Positions 7,420-15,972 of a stretch of DNA of 64,000 nucleotides are shown one piece after another. Numbering within the stretch: the stretch's first letter is position 1; the number at the start of each line of letters is the position of its first letter. A model generated the notes under the pieces. That model did no database searches and was not told the origin of the DNA. It saw only the letters and a list, made by a program, of their open reading frames with translations. Source of the DNA: JACPFV01 sp038043245 (GTDB lineage Bacteria; Pseudomonadota; Gammaproteobacteria; Nevskiales; Nevskiaceae); NCBI GenBank assembly GCA_038043245.1, contig JBBTCH010000003.1:124001-188000 (forward strand), written 5' to 3'. Made by a program: the position numbers and the translations under genes.

Positions 7420-8781
7420 TCAAGCGGGTGTCGGCGCAGGCAGGTTTTTCAGCATCTCTTCGAGATGGTGAATGTGGTGTTCACCCTTCTGAAAGGTCTT
7501 GTCCTCAAGGATGCGCAATTGCAGTTCGGTATTGGTCTGAATCCCTTCGACGATCAGTTCTTCGAGCGCGGTGCGCATGCGCGCGATGGCCGATTCGCGG
7601 GTGTTGCCATAGGCGATCAGCTTGCCGATCATCGAGTCGTAATTGGGCGGCACGGTATAGCCGGCGTAGAGGTGGGAGTCGAGGCGGATGCCGGGACCGC
7701 CCGGCGCGTGGTACTTGGTGACGAGGCCCGGTGACGGCGCGAACGTGCGCGGATTCTCGGCGTTGATGCGGCACTCGATGGCATGGCCGCGCGGCTTGAG
7801 TTTTTCCTGCCGCAGCGTCAGACGCTCGCCGGCGGCGATGCGAATCTGTTCCTGGATCAAATCCACGTCGTAAACGCGCTCAGTCACCGGATGCTCGACC
7901 TGGATGCGCGTGTTCATCTCGATGAAGTAGAACTGGTCGTTCTCATAGAGGAACTCCATGGTGCCGGCGCCGCGATAGCCGATGCGCTGGCAGGCGTCCA
8001 CACATAGCAGACCGATCTTCTGGCGCTGTTCGGCGCTGATGCCGGGCGCGGGCGATTCTTCCAGCACCTTCTGGTTGCGCCGCTGCATCGAGCAGTCGCG
8101 TTCGCCCAGGTGCACGACATAGCCGAAGGAATCCGCCAGCACCTGCACCTCGATATGGCGCGGCGTTTCCAGATATTTTTCGAGGAACACCGAACCGTCG
8201 CGGAACGCCGCCTGCGCCTCGGTGCGCGCGATCTGGATCTTCGCGATCAGTTCATCCTCGCTGCGCACCACCTGCATGCCGCGTCCGCCGCCGCCGGCCG
8301 CAGCCTTGATCAGCACCGGATAGCCGGTTTTCTTCGCTACTTTTTTGCACACCGCCTCGTCGTCCGGCAGCACGCCTTCGGAGCCCGGCACGCAAGGCAC
8401 GCCGGCGGCGATCATCTCGGCCTTGGCCGTGGTTTTGCCGCCCATCAAGCGGATGGTTTCGGACTTGGGGCCGATGAAGACGAAACCGCTTTTCTCGACC
8501 GACTCCGCGAAGTCCGCGTTCTCCGAGAGGAATCCGTAGCCCGGGTGGATCGCCTCGGCCTGGGTGACTTCGGCGGCGCTGATGATCGCGGCCATGTTGA
8601 GGTAGCTCTTGCCGGCCGGCGGCGGGCCGATGCACACCGATTCGTCGGCGAGCAGCACGTGCTTGAGGTCGCGGTCGGCGGTGGAATACACGGCGACGGT
8701 CTTGATGCCCATCTCGCGGCAGGCGCGCAGGATGCGCAGCGCGATCTCGCCGCGGTTGGCGATTAAAACTTTTTTGAACAT
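7420..8781 (-). CDS. accC: Acetyl-CoA carboxylase, biotin carboxylase subunit
   Basis: 453 residues, full length. It carboxylates biotin on AccB with ATP and bicarbonate, the first half-reaction of malonyl-CoA synthesis. Visible landmarks: N-terminal MFKKVLIANRGEIALRI, the ATP-grasp glycine loop KAAAGGGGRGM, the FIEMNTRIQVEHPVTE catalytic segment and IECRINAENP. It begins immediately after the accB stop, so the two are translated together. The run is interrupted after accC by the toxin-antitoxin cassette rather than continuing into prmA. Confidence 0.97.
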   Translation of the reverse strand: MFKKVLIANRGEIALRILRACREMGIKTVAVYSTADRDLKHVLLADESVCIGPPPAGKSYLNMAAIISAAEVTQAEAIHPGYGFLSENADFAESVEKSGFVFIGPKSETIRLMGGKTTAKAEMIAAGVPCVPGSEGVLPDDEAVCKKVAKKTGYPVLIKAAAGGGGRGMQVVRSEDELIAKIQIARTEAQAAFRDGSVFLEKYLETPRHIEVQVLADSFGYVVHLGERDCSMQRRNQKVLEESPAPGISAEQRQKIGLLCVDACQRIGYRGAGTMEFLYENDQFYFIEMNTRIQVEHPVTERVYDVDLIQEQIRIAAGERLTLRQEKLKPRGHAIECRINAENPRTFAPSPGLVTKYHAPGGPGIRLDSHLYAGYTVPPNYDSMIGKLIAYGNTRESAIARMRTALEELIVEGIQTNTELQLRILEDKTFQKGEHHIHHLEEMLKNLPAPTPA

Positions 8782-9210
8782 CTACTCAATCACGAACAGC
8801 GGCTGATCGAACTGCACCGGCGTTTCGTTCTCGACCAGGATGGCGGCGATGACGCCGCCCTTGTCGGCTTCGATCTGGTTAAGCATCTTCATCGCCTCGA
8901 TGATGCACAGGGTCTGGCCCTGTTTGACCGTCTGGCCGACTTCGACAAACGACTTGGCGCCGGGCGAAGGGCAGCGGTAGAAGGTGCCGACCATCGGCGC
9001 CTTGACGGTGTGGCGAGTGTCCACGGCCGGTTTCGCGGCTGCCGCCGGGGCAGGGGCGGCCGCTGCCGGCGCGGCATAAACCGGCGCCGCCACTGCGGCG
9101 CTGGAGGCGCGGCTGAGGCGGATGGATTCCTCGCCTTCCTTGACTTCAAGCTCGGAGAGGCCGGATTGCTCCAGCAATTCCATCAGGCTCTTTATTTTTC
9201 TGAGGTCCAT
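8782..9210 (-). CDS. accB: Biotin carboxyl carrier protein of acetyl-CoA carboxylase
   Basis: 142 residues. The N-terminal MDLRKIKSLMELLEQSGLSE is a family signature, followed by an Ala/Pro-rich flexible linker (about residues 35-65) and a C-terminal biotinyl domain with the EAMKMLN motif whose second lysine receives biotin. It carries carboxybiotin between AccC and the carboxyltransferase. Its ATG shares one base with the aroQ stop (TAATG), and accC begins directly after its own stop, so aroQ-accB-accC are coupled. Confidence 0.97.
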   Translation of the reverse strand: MDLRKIKSLMELLEQSGLSELEVKEGEESIRLSRASSAAVAAPVYAAPAAAAPAPAAAAKPAVDTRHTVKAPMVGTFYRCPSPGAKSFVEVGQTVKQGQTLCIIEAMKMLNQIEADKGGVIAAILVENETPVQFDQPLFVIE

Positions 9211-9656
9211 TAGTGCGTCGTCGCGAGTTGATTGTGGGCCGCCAGCAGCGCCAGCCGGTAACCCTGGGCGCCGAGGCCGGAAATCACGCCGCGGGCGATG
9301 TCGGAGAAATAGCTGTGCCGGCGGAACGCTTCCCGCGAGTAGGGGTTGGACAGGTGCACTTCGATGAACGGAATCGCTACCGCCAGCAGGGCATCGCGCA
9401 GCGCCACGCTGGTGTGCGTGTAGCCACCCGGGTTGAACAGGATGTAACCGACGCTTTCACCCTTGGCCTGCTGGATACGCTCGACCAGCGCGCCTTCATG
9501 GTTGCTCTGGAAGCTGACCAGCTTGTGATTCAGTTTTTGTGCTTCGCCATTCAGTTCAGCCTCGATCTGCGGCAGCGAATGCACGCCGTAGATGCGTGGC
9601 TCGCGGCTGCCAAGCAGATTCAGGTTGGGGCCGTTAAGCAGCAGAATCAGACTCAT
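9210..9656 (-). CDS. aroQ: Type II 3-dehydroquinate dehydratase
   Basis: 148 residues, the normal size. It converts 3-dehydroquinate to 3-dehydroshikimate in the shikimate pathway. Family landmarks are LLLNGPNLNLLGSREP with the catalytic-loop tyrosine just beyond (IYG), FNPGGYTHTSVALRDAL and FIEVHLSNPYSREAFRRHSY. The common form of the second block is NPAAYTHTS or NPGAYTHTS, so the GG here is a mild variant. Only 1 bp is shared with accB. The ~106 bp before its start are free of genes and may contain a promoter. Confidence 0.95.
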   Translation of the reverse strand: MSLILLLNGPNLNLLGSREPRIYGVHSLPQIEAELNGEAQKLNHKLVSFQSNHEGALVERIQQAKGESVGYILFNPGGYTHTSVALRDALLAVAIPFIEVHLSNPYSREAFRRHSYFSDIARGVISGLGAQGYRLALLAAHNQLATTH

Positions 9657-9762
9657 GGTCTGGGCTCGTCAAATAGGGAGCGGCGAGTATGCCGAAGGGT
9701 TTCAGCGATGTATAGATGAAAGAAGTTGCGCGAAGTTGCGCACATTTAATACGACTGAAACA

Positions 9763-10281
9763 TCACTTCAGATGCGTTTCGATCAACTGTTTAAGTTCTT
9801 CGCGGCTGAATTCGCCAGTCTGGCGATGCAGAACTTCGCCTGTCGGCGAAATCAGCACGGAAAACGGCAACCCATGCAATTTATCGCCGAGCGCGTCCAT
9901 CGCCGCAGCGGTTTCGCTGTCGCCGGCAAAAACCGGGTAGGGCAGTTGCGCCTTGTCTCGATACGCCCGCACCGCGTCGGGTTTATCCATCGCCGGGCCG
10001 AGCACTTGCAGGCCGCGCGCGCCGTAGGTTTTCCGTGCTTCGACCAGCAGCGGAATCTCGACGAGACAAGGGCCACACCAGGTGGCCCAGAAATTCACCA
10101 GTACCAGTTTGCCGCGATAGTCGGCGAGGGTGTGCGGCTTTCCTTCCAGATCGGTGAAGCGGATGTCTGCTGTTAAGACCGGCGCTGGCGTATCGCCCAG
10201 CCAGTAGCTTTGCAGCGCATATCCGCCGGTGCCGGCGGCGAGACACAGCAGGATCGCGAGAAAGCCGCTGCGAAAATTCAA
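9763..10281 (-). CDS. TlpA/ResA-type periplasmic thiol-disulfide oxidoreductase
   Basis: 172 residues. An N-terminal hydrophobic segment (FLAILLCLAAGTGGYAL) acts as a membrane anchor or signal peptide. A thioredoxin domain with VNFWATWCGPCLVEIP follows. Such proteins reduce disulfides in the periplasm, often for cytochrome c maturation or thiol repair. Its start overlaps the upstream DsbD-domain gene by 4 bp (ATGA). The pair stands where many gammaproteobacteria have a single dsbD gene, and the membrane electron-carrying part of DsbD is missing from both. Confidence 0.88.
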   Translation of the reverse strand: MNFRSGFLAILLCLAAGTGGYALQSYWLGDTPAPVLTADIRFTDLEGKPHTLADYRGKLVLVNFWATWCGPCLVEIPLLVEARKTYGARGLQVLGPAMDKPDAVRAYRDKAQLPYPVFAGDSETAAAMDALGDKLHGLPFSVLISPTGEVLHRQTGEFSREELKQLIETHLK

Positions 10282-10712
10282 GCCAACTTTTTCTTCGGCG
10301 CCACGCTAACGTTGAACTCACGTGTCTGCGGCGGATAACACAGGCCTTTCTTGGCACAGCCCTGATAAGTCACTTTCAACGTGCCCGTGCCGGTCGCGGG
10401 GATGCTGACGCGCAGGTCGGAGTCGTAGATCTCGGTGTCACCCAGCAGCTCGTCTTTATAAGGCTTGCCCTTGGGCAGCTTGATGGCGCCCAGTTTCAGC
10501 CCCGGCGACTGCGAGGCAAAGTTCAGGCGCACCTTGAAAAGATAGTGTTCCGGGGTCACGCGCCAGGCGACGGTCAGTTTGCCGTCCTTGGTTTCCACCG
10601 GCTGCAGTTCAAACGCCTGATCCACGGGCAGGAATTCCGGCTTTTCTGCCTTGAGCAGGTCGGCAGTCGCGCCGGTGCTGAAGAGGCTCAGCAGCAAAAC
10701 AAGAGAAATCAT
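10278..10712 (-). CDS. Stand-alone DsbD N-terminal (alpha) domain protein
   Basis: 144 residues. The start at 10712 is preferred because its ATGA overlaps the cutA stop, matching the coupling of the neighbouring genes; longer starts at 10718 and 10733 exist. A signal peptide (MISLVLLLSLFSTGATA) precedes an immunoglobulin-like DsbD-alpha domain with the redox pair in YQGCAKKGLCYPPQ. In full-length DsbD this domain takes electrons from the membrane domain and hands them to DsbC and CcmG. Here it is encoded alone, with no membrane domain, followed by a TlpA-type thioredoxin. Which protein reduces it is unknown. Confidence 0.85.
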   Translation of the reverse strand: MISLVLLLSLFSTGATADLLKAEKPEFLPVDQAFELQPVETKDGKLTVAWRVTPEHYLFKVRLNFASQSPGLKLGAIKLPKGKPYKDELLGDTEIYDSDLRVSIPATGTGTLKVTYQGCAKKGLCYPPQTREFNVSVAPKKKLA

Positions 10713-11029
10713 TCGCATGATTCGATTATCCACTTCAAATAGGGGCGGTGTCCGCGCGCCATCTTGACCGCAATCACTTCCGGGAGTTCATACGGATGTC
10801 GTTTGAGCACGGCCGTCTTGAGTGCCTTGAATCGCGCGGACGTGGTTTTGATCACCAGCAGCGACTCGGTATCGACCCGCACCTTCTGTTTCCAGCGATA
10901 GACCGACTTTGCTGCCGGAATGATGTTCACGCAGGCGGCGAGGCGGTCCTCAATGAGGCTGCGAGCCAGTTTTTCGCATTTCGCCGGCGGGCAGCTGACG
11001 AATACCATGAGAACATTCGCGTTCATCAT
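10709..11029 (-). CDS. cutA: Divalent-cation tolerance protein CutA
   Basis: 106 residues from the ATG at 11029 (an ATG at 11026 is equally possible). The family pattern is clear: VLMVFVSCPPAKCEKLARSL, LAACVNIIPAAKSVYRWK, and RHPYELPEVIAV near the C-terminus. CutA forms very stable trimers; links to copper tolerance are historical and its exact job is unsettled. It is the first gene of the minus-strand run and is divergent from putA, with only ~14 bp between the start codons, so each promoter must lie inside the other's coding sequence or further away. Confidence 0.93.
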   Translation of the reverse strand: MMNANVLMVFVSCPPAKCEKLARSLIEDRLAACVNIIPAAKSVYRWKQKVRVDTESLLVIKTTSARFKALKTAVLKRHPYELPEVIAVKMARGHRPYLKWIIESCE

Positions 11030-11043
11030 CCAAGAATATCGCA

Positions 11044-14000
11044 ATGAAAACCCCCAGCTTCATCTTTGAAGCCGCGTTGCCAAAGCGTGACGCGCTGCGG
11101 CAGGCGATTTCGGCGCATTGGCTGGCGGATGAGACCGCGCTGATCGGCCGATTGATAACAACGGCTGAACTCTCGGCGTCGCAGACCTCCGAAGTGCAGA
11201 AACACGCGGCGGACTGGGTGCGCCGTGTGCGCACGCTCAAGAGCGAGCAGTCGCCGCTGGACGCGTTCATGCAGCAATACGATCTGTCGTCGGAAGAAGG
11301 CGTGCTGCTGATGTGTCTGGCCGAGGCGCTGCTGCGCATCCCCGACGACGCGACCGCCGAAAAACTCATTGCCGACAAACTCGGCGGCGCGGCCTGGGAA
11401 CGGCACCTCGGTCAGTCCGATTCGCTGTTCGTCAATGCCAGTACCTGGGGGCTGATGCTGACCGGCCGCATCGTCAAGCTGTCGCCGGAGACGGTGTCGA
11501 ATTTTCGCGGCGCGCTCGGCCGGCTGGTCGGCAAATCGTCCGAGCCGGTGATCAAGCTCGCCGTGCGCCAGGCGATGCGCATGATGGGCTCGCAGTTCGT
11601 GATGGGCCGCAGCATCGCGGAAGCGTTGAAGAACGCGCAGTCCAAATCGCATCGTGCCTATCTGCACAGCTACGACATGCTCGGCGAGGCGGCGCTGACC
11701 GCCGCCGACGCCGAGCGTTATTTCAAGGCGTATCAGGATGCCATTGCCGCTATCGGCAAAGGCGCGCCGGAAGGATCCGTGTTCACGCGCCCGGGTATCT
11801 CGATCAAATTGTCAGCGCTGCATCCGCGCTATGAGTTTGCGAAAAGTGCGCGTGTGCGAGCCGAGCTGACACCCAAACTCCTGCGGCTCGCGCAGCAGGC
11901 GAAAAAAGAGAACATTGGTCTGACGGTGGACGCCGAAGAAGCGGACCGATTGGAACTGTCGCTGGACCTGATCGAAGCGGTCTATCGCGATGACTCGCTG
12001 TCGGGTTGGGAAGGCTTCGGCCTCGCCGTACAGGCGTTCCAGAAGCGCGGACTGTTCGTCATCGATTGGCTGGAAGCGCTGGCACGCAAGACGGGCCGGA
12101 AACTGTGTGTGCGCCTGGTCAAGGGCGCCTATTGGGACACCGAGGTCAAGCGCGCTCAGGAGCAGGGGCTGGCCGGGTATCCGTGCTTCACGCGCAAGGT
12201 CAACACCGATGTGGCGTATCTGGCCTGCGCCCGCAGACTGCTGGCGGCGCGCGACGTGTTCTACCCGATGCTCGCCACCCATAACGCGCACACGGTGGCG
12301 GCGGTGCGCGCCTATGCGGGCGCAGACGGCGGCTATGAATTCCAGCGCTTGCACGGCATGGGCGAGGCGCTTTACGACGTCGTCAAAAAGGATGTAAACG
12401 TGCCCTGCCGCGTGTATGCGCCGGTGGGTTCGCACGAAGAGCTGTTGCCCTATCTGGTGCGTCGCCTGCTCGAAAACGGCGCCAATACGTCGTTCGTCAA
12501 TCGCATCTTCGACGAGGCGACTCCACCGGAGAAACTGGTGGCGGATCCGGTGGCGATGGTGAAAGCGCTCGCCAACAAAACCAATCCCGTCTTGCAGTTG
12601 CCCGCAGATCTATTCGGCGACGAGCGTAAAAATTCGCTCGGATTCAATCTCTACAGCGAGCAAGAACTCATCACCCTCTCCGAACAACTGGGCCGTCATG
12701 CCCGTGAAGACGGACGCCTGGCGGGCAAGCAGGAAAAAATCACCAACCCTGCCGATCGCCGCCAGGTCATCGGCGAATGGCAGCCCCTGCCGCTGGCGCA
12801 AGCGGCAGCCGTCGTTGAGACAGCGTTTGCGGCGTATGCGGACTGGAACGCAATGCCGATCGAGCAGCGTGCCCGGATTCTGGGCAAGGCCGCCGAGGCG
12901 CTGGAAAAACAGCAAGCGCAGTTTCTGTATCTGCTGATCCGCGAGGCCGGCAAAACACTGAGCGATGCCAACGCCGAAGTGCGCGAAGCGGTGGACTTCC
13001 TGCGCTACTACGCGGCGCAGGCTGAAAAAACCTTGCGCACGGTAACCCTGACGGGTCCTACCGGTGAGCACAACGAGCTGCAACTGCATGGCAAGGGCGT
13101 TTTCGTCTGCATCTCGCCGTGGAATTTCCCGCTGGCCATTTTTACCGGCCAGATCGCGGCGGCGCTGGTCGCTGGTAACGCGGTGGTCGCAAAACCCGCC
13201 GAGCAGACGCCGCTGATCGCGCAGGCGATGACCGCGCTGCTGCACCAGGCTGGAATCCCTCGCGAAGCATTGCAGTTGGCACTGGGCGAGGGCGACCTCG
13301 GGGCCGCGCTGACCCGGGATCCGCGCATCGCGGGCGTGGCGTTCACCGGCTCGGTCGAGGTGGCGCAGCTCATCAACCGCGCGCTGGCTGCGCGCAAGGG
13401 GCCGATCGCCACCCTGATCGCCGAAACCGGCGGCCAGAACGCGATGATCGTGGATTCCTCAGCGCTGCCCGAGCAGGTGGTGAAGGACGCGATCCACTCT
13501 GCCTTCTATTCCGCGGGCCAGCGTTGCAGCGCCTTGCGCGTGCTGTTCCTGCAGGAAGACATCGCGGATAAGACTCTGCACATGCTCAAGGGCGCGATGC
13601 AGGAGTTGACGATCGGCGACCCGGCTTTGCTTGCCACCGATATCGGCCCGGTGATTGACGAAGCGGCGCGGGTACGGTTGCAACAACACGCGGCAGCGAT
13701 GAAACAATCCGCAACCTTGATTGAACATCTGCCGTTGCCGGACGACTGCGCGCACGGCACTTACTTCGCGCCCTGCGCGGTGGAAATCGACCACATCGGT
13801 CAGCTCGACGGCGAGTATTTCGGTCCTTTCCTGCATGTCGTTCGCTACGCTGCAAAAGACCTGGAAACAATCGTCGGCGAGATCAACGCCACCGGCTTTG
13901 GCCTGACGCTGGGCGTGCATTCGCGCATCGAGAGTACGTGGAGAAACGTGCAGACCCTGGCGCGCGTCGGCAACTGCTACATCAATCGCGGCATGACCGG

Positions 14001-14166
14001 CGCGGTGGTGGGCGTGCAGCCGTTCGGCGGCGAAGGCTTGTCCGGCACTGGCCCCAAGGCGGGTGGACCGCATTACCTCTTGCGATTCGTCAACGAACGC
14101 ACGCTGACGGTGAATACCGCTGCCGTTGGCGGCAATGCGCGCTTGCTAGCGGCGGGCGGCGACTGA
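11044..14166 (+). CDS. putA: Bifunctional proline dehydrogenase / P5C dehydrogenase
   Basis: 1040 residues. The N-terminal proline dehydrogenase (FAD barrel, with RPGISIKLSALHPRYE, RLVKGAYWDTEVKRAQ and ATHNAHTVA) oxidises proline to pyrroline-5-carboxylate. The C-terminal aldehyde dehydrogenase (CISPWNFPLAIFTGQI, AETGGQNAMIVDSS, YSAGQRCSALRVL with the catalytic cysteine) makes glutamate. It is shorter than the ~1300-residue E. coli protein because it lacks the N-terminal ribbon-helix-helix repressor domain, so it is not expected to repress itself. No clear ribosome-binding site precedes the ATG. A small minus-strand gene overlaps its last 21 bp. Confidence 0.96.
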   Translation: MKTPSFIFEAALPKRDALRQAISAHWLADETALIGRLITTAELSASQTSEVQKHAADWVRRVRTLKSEQSPLDAFMQQYDLSSEEGVLLMCLAEALLRIPDDATAEKLIADKLGGAAWERHLGQSDSLFVNASTWGLMLTGRIVKLSPETVSNFRGALGRLVGKSSEPVIKLAVRQAMRMMGSQFVMGRSIAEALKNAQSKSHRAYLHSYDMLGEAALTAADAERYFKAYQDAIAAIGKGAPEGSVFTRPGISIKLSALHPRYEFAKSARVRAELTPKLLRLAQQAKKENIGLTVDAEEADRLELSLDLIEAVYRDDSLSGWEGFGLAVQAFQKRGLFVIDWLEALARKTGRKLCVRLVKGAYWDTEVKRAQEQGLAGYPCFTRKVNTDVAYLACARRLLAARDVFYPMLATHNAHTVAAVRAYAGADGGYEFQRLHGMGEALYDVVKKDVNVPCRVYAPVGSHEELLPYLVRRLLENGANTSFVNRIFDEATPPEKLVADPVAMVKALANKTNPVLQLPADLFGDERKNSLGFNLYSEQELITLSEQLGRHAREDGRLAGKQEKITNPADRRQVIGEWQPLPLAQAAAVVETAFAAYADWNAMPIEQRARILGKAAEALEKQQAQFLYLLIREAGKTLSDANAEVREAVDFLRYYAAQAEKTLRTVTLTGPTGEHNELQLHGKGVFVCISPWNFPLAIFTGQIAAALVAGNAVVAKPAEQTPLIAQAMTALLHQAGIPREALQLALGEGDLGAALTRDPRIAGVAFTGSVEVAQLINRALAARKGPIATLIAETGGQNAMIVDSSALPEQVVKDAIHSAFYSAGQRCSALRVLFLQEDIADKTLHMLKGAMQELTIGDPALLATDIGPVIDEAARVRLQQHAAAMKQSATLIEHLPLPDDCAHGTYFAPCAVEIDHIGQLDGEYFGPFLHVVRYAAKDLETIVGEINATGFGLTLGVHSRIESTWRNVQTLARVGNCYINRGMTGAVVGVQPFGGEGLSGTGPKAGGPHYLLRFVNERTLTVNTAAVGGNARLLAAGGD

Positions 14167-14409
14167 TTCGCGCAGACTGAGGGTACAGTCGAAACGCGGG
14201 CCTTGGTGGCCGGTGTCATCACACCAGCGCGGCGTCAGCGCCGGCGAGTCGGTCAGTCGTATCGTGGCTGGGCTGGCGATGGCGAGGCCCTCGCCTGACT
14301 GTGCGAGCCACAGGCCGATGATGCAGCCCGCTGCCAGCAGCAAAACCACCTGCAGGCGCTTGAGGCGCAGGCGCATCAGCAGTTGATGCTCATCGTAGAT
14401 TCGTAACAT
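14146..14409 (-). CDS. Small predicted membrane protein, unknown
   Basis: 87 residues from the ATG at 14409. A basic N-terminus (LLMRLRLKRLQ) leads into one hydrophobic segment, VVLLLAAGCIIGLWLA, followed by a ~45-residue tail with two cysteines (RWCDDTG, FDCTLS). The arrangement looks like a single-pass inner-membrane protein with its C-terminus in the periplasm. It fills the putA-MATE spacer on the opposite strand and overlaps the putA end by 21 bp. No family recognised. It could also be a chance frame; the well-formed membrane segment after basic residues is the main support. Confidence 0.45.
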   Translation of the reverse strand: MLRIYDEHQLLMRLRLKRLQVVLLLAAGCIIGLWLAQSGEGLAIASPATIRLTDSPALTPRWCDDTGHQGPRFDCTLSLRESVAARR

Positions 14410-14526
14410 GCGCACAGAATGCAGCCGTGGGATCACGGCAGGTGCAGGGCAGTAGCTTTTATCCGCATGCGCGCGGAACCGAAGCGTTCTTGGCGGGCAA
14501 GGATTTTTCGGCACAATGCCGCCCCC

Positions 14527-15897
14527 ATGTCGTTCTCCACCGAAGTTTCGACCAATCTCAAGCTGGCGCTGCCAATCATCGCTGCGCAACTCACCTTCAT
14601 GGGTTTTGGCGTCGCCGACACGGTGATGGCCGGGCGCCTCGGGGGTCAGGCGCTGGCCGCCATCGCGGTGGGCGCGAACATCTGGATGCAGCCGTTCGTG
14701 TTCTTCATGGGCTTGGCGATGGCGATCTCGGCCATTGTTTCGCACCGGCTTGGCGCCGGAAATGCGCCCGGCAGCATCGGCACGTTCTTGCGCAGCGCAC
14801 TGGGCTTGGCGCTATTGCAGGGCTTGGTATGGATGTTGATCGTCCGGCTGGCGGCGGCGCCGGTGATTCAGATGCTGGCACTGGACCACTCCACCGCGCA
14901 GCTGGCGCTCGACTATCTGTTGGCCGAAAGCTGGAGTGCGCCCTTGTTCTGCATCTGTTTCGCGCTGCGCAACACCATCGAAGGCGTCGGCGTCACCGCT
15001 GCGATCTTCGTCACAGGATTGTGCGGCCTCGCCGTGAAGATCCTGTTCAATCACCTGCTGCTGGATGAGTTCGGCGCGGTCGGTTTCGGCTGGTCGGCCG
15101 TGATCGCCTCGGTCGTGATGGTGGCGGTGTATCTGACGCAGTACGCCGTGTGGCCACGCTTGCGCGCCTTGCAGCTGTTCGAGCGTGCGTCGGCGGTTAG
15201 CACTGCGCAGGCGCTGGAAATGTTGCGGCTGGGCCTGCCGATCGGACTGATCCTGCTCGCTGAAGTCGCGTTCTTCGGCATCACTTCGCTGCTGATGGCG
15301 CGCTTTGGCGCCGAGGCGGTGGCGGCACATCAGATCGCCATCAACTTCGCTTCGATCATGTTCATGGTGCCGCTCGGTGTGGCGCTGGCCACCACCGTGC
15401 GCGTCGGCCATGCCGCCGGCGCAGGCGCGTTCGGTGCGGCCCTGCTCCGCGGCAAAACCGGCATGGGGCTGGGTCTGGTCTTCGCCTTGTTCTCGGCGGC
15501 GTTGATGGGTCTCAAACCGGAATGGATCACTGCGCTCTATATCGAAGACGGCGCGGTCGCTGCGCAGGCTCAGACTTTTCTGCGTTTTGCCGCACTGTTC
15601 CAGTTGGCCGACTGTCTGCAGGCCACCGCCAACGGTGCCCTGCGCGGACTCAAGGACACACGCATGCCGATGCTGATCACGCTCACCGCGTACTGGCTCA
15701 TCGGCATGCCGTTCGCCTACAGCCTCGCCTTCCATTTCGGCTACGGGCCGAACGCGCTGTGGTGGGGATTCATCCTCGGCCTGGCGCTGGCGGGTGCCGG
15801 GTTGTCGTGGCGCTTTTTGCATAAGACCAAACGTTCGTTGGGCGGGCCCCCATCCCCGCCCGCTCGCCGGGCAGGAACTGTCACTGGCAGTCCCTGA
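14527..15897 (+). CDS. MATE-family multidrug efflux pump
   Basis: 456 residues from the ATG at 14527; an in-frame start at 14419 would add a non-hydrophobic extension not expected in this family. About twelve membrane segments, beginning LALPIIAAQLTFMGFGVADTV, with MAGRLGGQALAAIAVG typical of NorM-like transporters. MATE pumps export cationic drugs in exchange for Na+ or H+. The last ~20 residues (SLGGPPSPPARRAG) are a soluble Pro/Gly-rich tail. It lies downstream of putA on the same strand with ~360 bp between them. Confidence 0.93.
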   Translation: MSFSTEVSTNLKLALPIIAAQLTFMGFGVADTVMAGRLGGQALAAIAVGANIWMQPFVFFMGLAMAISAIVSHRLGAGNAPGSIGTFLRSALGLALLQGLVWMLIVRLAAAPVIQMLALDHSTAQLALDYLLAESWSAPLFCICFALRNTIEGVGVTAAIFVTGLCGLAVKILFNHLLLDEFGAVGFGWSAVIASVVMVAVYLTQYAVWPRLRALQLFERASAVSTAQALEMLRLGLPIGLILLAEVAFFGITSLLMARFGAEAVAAHQIAINFASIMFMVPLGVALATTVRVGHAAGAGAFGAALLRGKTGMGLGLVFALFSAALMGLKPEWITALYIEDGAVAAQAQTFLRFAALFQLADCLQATANGALRGLKDTRMPMLITLTAYWLIGMPFAYSLAFHFGYGPNALWWGFILGLALAGAGLSWRFLHKTKRSLGGPPSPPARRAGTVTGSP

Positions 15898-15972
15898 AAT
15901 CCCCGGCTTGCTGGCTTGATATTGACGCCAGCGGGCGCATGATTCACCTCCCGCTGCGAACGGAGAACCAAC

